This document shows, in pieces, positions 5,587-7,922 of a stretch of DNA of 7,922 bases. The notes under the pieces are model-generated. The model ran no database searches. It was given only the letters and a program-made list of their open reading frames with translations, and was not told the DNA's origin. The stretch covers positions 1-7,922 of the forward strand of contig JAUVAE010000025.1 in the NCBI GenBank assembly GCA_030591905.1, given 5' to 3'. Made by a program: the position numbers and the translations under genes. Positions within the stretch are counted from its first letter, which is position 1. Each line of letters starts with the position of its first letter. The stretch is from Candidatus Komeilibacteria bacterium (GTDB lineage Bacteria > Patescibacteriota > Patescibacteriia > UBA1558 > S5-K13).

Positions 5587-6693
5587 TTAACCATACTCTA
5601 CTTTATGAACAACAATGCTTTCTAAAATTCCCACAGCAATTAAACTCATCCACATTGAACTCCCACCATAAGAAATAAATGGTAAGGGCAATCCAATTAC
5701 TGGGGCAATTCCTAAATTCATAGCTATATTCAGCATAGATTGAAAGAAAAACATGATTAAAAATCCCAAAGCCAGGAATACTGCAAAATTATCATTTGAT
5801 TTTTTAATAATTGTGATTATTCTATAGAAGAATATTGTAATAATAATTAAAATTAAAGCTGAACCGAGAAATCCAAATTCTTCTGATATAACTGCAAAAA
5901 TAAAGTCAGTTCTTTGCTCTGGTAAAAAATTAAGTTGACTTTGAGAACCTAATCCAAAACCTCGGCCAGTTAATTGTCCAGAACCAACAGCAATTACAGA
6001 TTGAGAAAGATTATAGCCAGCTCCCAAAGGATCCGCTTCTGGATTTAGAAAAGTCGAAATCCTTTCTTTTTGGTAATTTTCTAAAAATACAAACCAGCCG
6101 AAAGAGATAGTTATTATAATTAATAAAGAAATAATTATTACTTTTTTTTTGTCTATATTTGTAAAAAATATCATCATGAACCAGATTATGAATAAAATAA
6201 TAGCAGAACCCATATCTGGTTGAAGAATTACTAAAATTATCATTACTAGACTTACCGCTCCAGAGATAATAATTGGCATCCAAGAATGATAGAATTCTTT
6301 GGCAGTATTAGATAAATATTTAGCTAAGAAAATAATTAATGATATTTTTACTAATTCAACTGGTTGAAATCTAAATCCCAAAAATGAAATCCAAGCACTG
6401 ACTCCTCTGATAGATCTGCCAAATATTAGTACCGCTAATAATAAAATTACCGAAACGACTAAAAATACTTTATAATATGATTTTAAAAATCGGTAATTTA
6501 AAATAGTAAATGCCAATAAAAGTACAATACCAGTTAAAGCAAAGGCTAATTGCTTATTAAAAAAGATCATTTTTGTTTCAATATTGCTGAGCCCGATACT
6601 ATAGATGTTTAAAAGTCCAATTATGATTAACAAAAAAACTGCAGTTAGCAGCAAAAAATCTATTTTGTTTAATGCTTTGAAGGATATTTTCAT
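5587..6693 (-). CDS. rodA: SEDS-family peptidoglycan glycosyltransferase (RodA/FtsW type, probably RodA)
   Basis: This polytopic inner-membrane protein of the SEDS family polymerises lipid II into glycan strands together with a class B penicillin-binding protein. About ten hydrophobic segments span 368 residues, the usual RodA length. Family signatures in order are RSIRGVSAWISFLGFRFQPVE (93-113), LQPDMGSAIIL (157-167), GYNLSQSVIAVGSGQLTGRGFGLGSQ (226-251), LPEQRTDFIFAVISEEFG (257-274) and GLPLPFISYGGSS (334-346). Asp263 in TDFIF lines up with the Asp considered catalytic in RodA and FtsW. RodA is preferred over FtsW for the short length and lack of long terminal tails, but motif reading alone cannot exclude FtsW. 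It starts 1 nt after the upstream membrane-protein gene, which implies translational coupling, and no Shine-Dalgarno is seen. No PBP2 or mreBCD gene is within the window. Confidence 0.9.
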   Translation of the reverse strand: MKISFKALNKIDFLLLTAVFLLIIIGLLNIYSIGLSNIETKMIFFNKQLAFALTGIVLLLAFTILNYRFLKSYYKVFLVVSVILLLAVLIFGRSIRGVSAWISFLGFRFQPVELVKISLIIFLAKYLSNTAKEFYHSWMPIIISGAVSLVMIILVILQPDMGSAIILFIIWFMMIFFTNIDKKKVIIISLLIIITISFGWFVFLENYQKERISTFLNPEADPLGAGYNLSQSVIAVGSGQLTGRGFGLGSQSQLNFLPEQRTDFIFAVISEEFGFLGSALILIIITIFFYRIITIIKKSNDNFAVFLALGFLIMFFFQSMLNIAMNLGIAPVIGLPLPFISYGGSSMWMSLIAVGILESIVVHKVEYG

Positions 6694-6694
6694 T

Positions 6695-7525
6695 TTATTG
6701 GTGACTTATATAATTTTCTGGATCTAGTAAATTAGTTTCCGGTTTTATTTTTAAAGTAAGATATGATGGCATTTTTTGAAACCAACTTGCTTTAAGATGC
6801 TTTTCTTCTTGGGAATAAAACTGTTCTGTTTTTATTTCATTTATGGCAATGAGTTTTGAACCTAAATATAGAGATATATAGAATTTAGTCTGGAGCCAAT
6901 TATAAGGAGATTCATTGATGGCTGTGAATTCAATCCAATTCCTAGCATTTGTATTTTGATTATTGAAATGTATTTCTTGGTCCTCGATTATAAATATATT
7001 TTTATTAAGTTGTTCTATTTCCGATGTTTTTAATCTATTAAAATTAGTACTAATAATTTCTATGTCTACTGTTCTGATTATTTTATTACTTTCAACATTA
7101 AAATCAATAAGTTTTTTGGTTTCATCTGGTAAAAAGAAAGCAGTCCTCTCTTCACTATTTTGATTGTCATATATAAATTTATATTTTAACTCTGTTATAG
7201 CAATATTTTCATTAGGATTTTTCATTTCTATAACTATATCATATTTATTATTGGTCAATGAGATTATGTTTTTATTAGTAATTATTAATTCTTGGATTTT
7301 ATTATTTTCTCGCCAGGATTGAAAATCTATCATTGTTGAATTGAGTTTGGTTTCATTAGTACTTTGTATTTTAATGTTTATAAATTTAAACAAAGAAAAT
7401 CCGTATAATATTAAGATAATTATTAATAAGATAATAATAATAATTTTTTTAATAAGAGCTTGGTTTTTTATAAACCATAAGCTCCTTTCAATTTTTTGGT
7501 CACTAATTTGTTCTTGAAAATTCAT
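6695..7525 (-). CDS. Single-pass membrane protein with a large predicted extracytoplasmic region, unknown
   Basis: The protein has 276 residues. A short, charged cytoplasmic N-terminus (about 1-23, ending near KNQALIKK) leads into one strong transmembrane helix (about 27-49, IIIIILLIIILILYGFSLFKF), with no signal-peptidase site visible. The remaining 225 residues are predicted outside. They contain two beta-rich stretches. One has YDIVIEMKNPNENIAI...FFLPDETKKL (about 95-142). The other has NWIEFTAINESPYNWLQTKFYISLYLGSKLI (about 196-226) and a later LKASWF. The pattern of N-rich turns followed by strands resembles Ig-like or FxLYD-type beta sandwiches, but this is a fold guess. It is first in the operon and ends 1 nt before rodA, so it is a candidate accessory or scaffold for the SEDS synthase. 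The ATG has no Shine-Dalgarno; a -10 box lies 45 bases upstream. Confidence 0.8.
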   Translation of the reverse strand: MNFQEQISDQKIERSLWFIKNQALIKKIIIIILLIIILILYGFSLFKFINIKIQSTNETKLNSTMIDFQSWRENNKIQELIITNKNIISLTNNKYDIVIEMKNPNENIAITELKYKFIYDNQNSEERTAFFLPDETKKLIDFNVESNKIIRTVDIEIISTNFNRLKTSEIEQLNKNIFIIEDQEIHFNNQNTNARNWIEFTAINESPYNWLQTKFYISLYLGSKLIAINEIKTEQFYSQEEKHLKASWFQKMPSYLTLKIKPETNLLDPENYISHQ

Positions 7526-7569
7526 TTTTAGTTAGTTTTGGTAGTTATTAGTTTGCAGTTAATGTATTT

Positions 7570-7575
7570 ATTATA
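7570..7575 (-). promoter_or_regulatory. -10 element of the membrane protein-rodA operon
   Basis: On the minus strand a perfect TATAAT lies at 7575-7570, 45 bases before the ATG at 7525. No good -35 hexamer sits at 16-18 nt; the best is TGGTGA, only three of six. Transcription would start near 7563 with a leader of roughly 37 nt. Confidence 0.5.
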
Positions 7576-7637
7576 CTACAAAATTATTAGTATCACCACT
7601 AGCTTATCATTCTTGTTTTTTTTAAATTCATAAAATG

Positions 7638-7646
7638 TGATATAAT
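7638..7646 (+). promoter_or_regulatory. Extended -10 promoter of the right-edge membrane gene
   Basis: TGATATAAT is a perfect extended -10 (TGn plus TATAAT at 7641-7646), 34 nt before the ATG at 7681. The -35 region is only T-rich, which an extended -10 promoter tolerates. With the minus-strand -10 at 7570-7575 it makes the 155-nt gap 7526-7680 a divergent promoter region. Nothing else was recognised in the gap. Confidence 0.55.
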
Positions 7647-7680
7647 AAAAATGTAAAATTTAAAAATAAAAAAGAAAAAT

Positions 7681-7922
7681 ATGTTTGAAACTTCAAAAGA
7701 TATTCTAAATTTAGTTTTAACTCTTTCGATAGTTGGAATAACTGTTTTTATATGTTGGTTTTTATATTATTTTATCGCTAGCATTAAAAAATTATATGAT
7801 GTAATTAGTATTTTTCAAAAAATATTAAGATCAGCTAGTGAATTAGTAGAAAATGCTAAGAAGAAGTTTAAAAACTCTTCTACTTATTTAAAATTAATTG
7901 GTATGTTGGTTGAAAAGGTTGC
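7681..7922 (+). CDS. Small membrane-anchored protein, N-terminal part (cut by window edge), unknown
   Basis: Eighty codons are visible with no stop. After a short N-terminus (MFETSKDILN), residues 11-34 (LVLTLSIVGITVFICWFLYYFIAS) form one strong transmembrane helix. The following stretch is an amphipathic, Lys-rich helix (residues 36-66: KKLYDVISIFQKILRSASELVENAKKKF and on). It then continues YLKLIGMLVEKV to the edge. The layout, one N-terminal anchor plus a long charged helix, is common in small CPR proteins and superficially like DUF948/YtxH-type anchors, but no family is claimed. The first ATG is chosen because the promoter at 7638-7646 lies just upstream and the hydrophobic helix follows at once. 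There is a purine-rich stretch (AAAAGAAAAAT) but no true Shine-Dalgarno before it. It is divergent from the rodA operon. Confidence 0.7.
   Translation, partial: MFETSKDILNLVLTLSIVGITVFICWFLYYFIASIKKLYDVISIFQKILRSASELVENAKKKFKNSSTYLKLIGMLVEKV

Noticed and set aside
6011..6283. Open frame of 90 codons on the minus strand inside rodA
   Set aside because: It is a shifted frame within the SEDS coding sequence, Asn/Tyr-rich and without motifs; rodA is uninterrupted across it.
6963..7163. Open frame of 66 codons on the plus strand opposite the membrane-protein gene
   Set aside because: It is the antisense of a clear coding frame, with no ribosome site and only compositional hydrophobicity.
265..7525. 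Possible UGA recoding, since no gene in the window ends in TGA
   Set aside because: All eight stops are TAA or TAG, which AT bias explains. The recognised enzymes end at their expected C-termini under the standard bacterial code, and no frame needs read-through of TGA.
1..7922. CRISPR array, defence system, prophage or tRNA genes
   Set aside because: No regularly spaced direct repeats, nuclease or phage proteins, or cloverleaf-forming stretches were seen on either strand by eye; most of the sequence is accounted for by genes.

Overview
The window is AT-rich (about 70 percent A+T, judged by eye) and densely packed, with short intergenic gaps, simplified housekeeping proteins and several small proteins with no obvious family. 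Almost no gene start has a Shine-Dalgarno sequence. This combination, plus the look of the small proteins, suggests a reduced-genome bacterium of the Patescibacteria/CPR type, probably Parcubacteria-like. That placement is inference. The standard bacterial code fits: every recognisable enzyme has its full expected C-terminus, and all eight stops seen are TAA or TAG.

Left block (1-5109, all minus strand). In transcription order it holds asparaginyl-tRNA synthetase (asnS), UDP-glucose 6-dehydrogenase (ugd), aspartyl-tRNA synthetase (aspS), an 83-residue unknown, a 117-residue winged-helix-like protein, and the first 100 residues of a class I SAM-dependent methyltransferase cut by the window edge. 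Spacings after ugd are 35, 8 and 15 nt, and the last pair overlaps by 38 nt, so ugd to the methyltransferase looks like one operon. asnS has its own sigma70-type promoter and a leader hairpin. It is separated from ugd by 146 nt containing a compact two-armed palindromic element (REPIN/MITE-like). The block mixes direct charging of tRNA-Asp and tRNA-Asn with sugar-nucleotide and possibly glycan modification.

Middle (5110-5586). Divergent promoters sit back to back. The minus one drives asnS. The plus one drives a lone 71-residue coiled-coil protein, the only gene here with a strong, well-spaced Shine-Dalgarno. That gene ends in an intrinsic-type hairpin with a T-run, followed by a perfect 15-bp inverted repeat just past the end of the converging rodA gene.

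Right block (5587-7525, minus strand). An uncharacterised single-pass membrane protein with a large predicted extracytoplasmic part lies 1 nt upstream of a SEDS-family glycosyltransferase (rodA-like). They are almost certainly co-transcribed and may act together in cell-wall elongation. From 7526 to 7680 a second divergent promoter region separates this operon from a plus-strand gene for a small membrane protein that runs off the right edge.

No tRNA, rRNA, CRISPR array, transposase gene or phage gene was seen. No gene-free stretch exceeds 300 bases.
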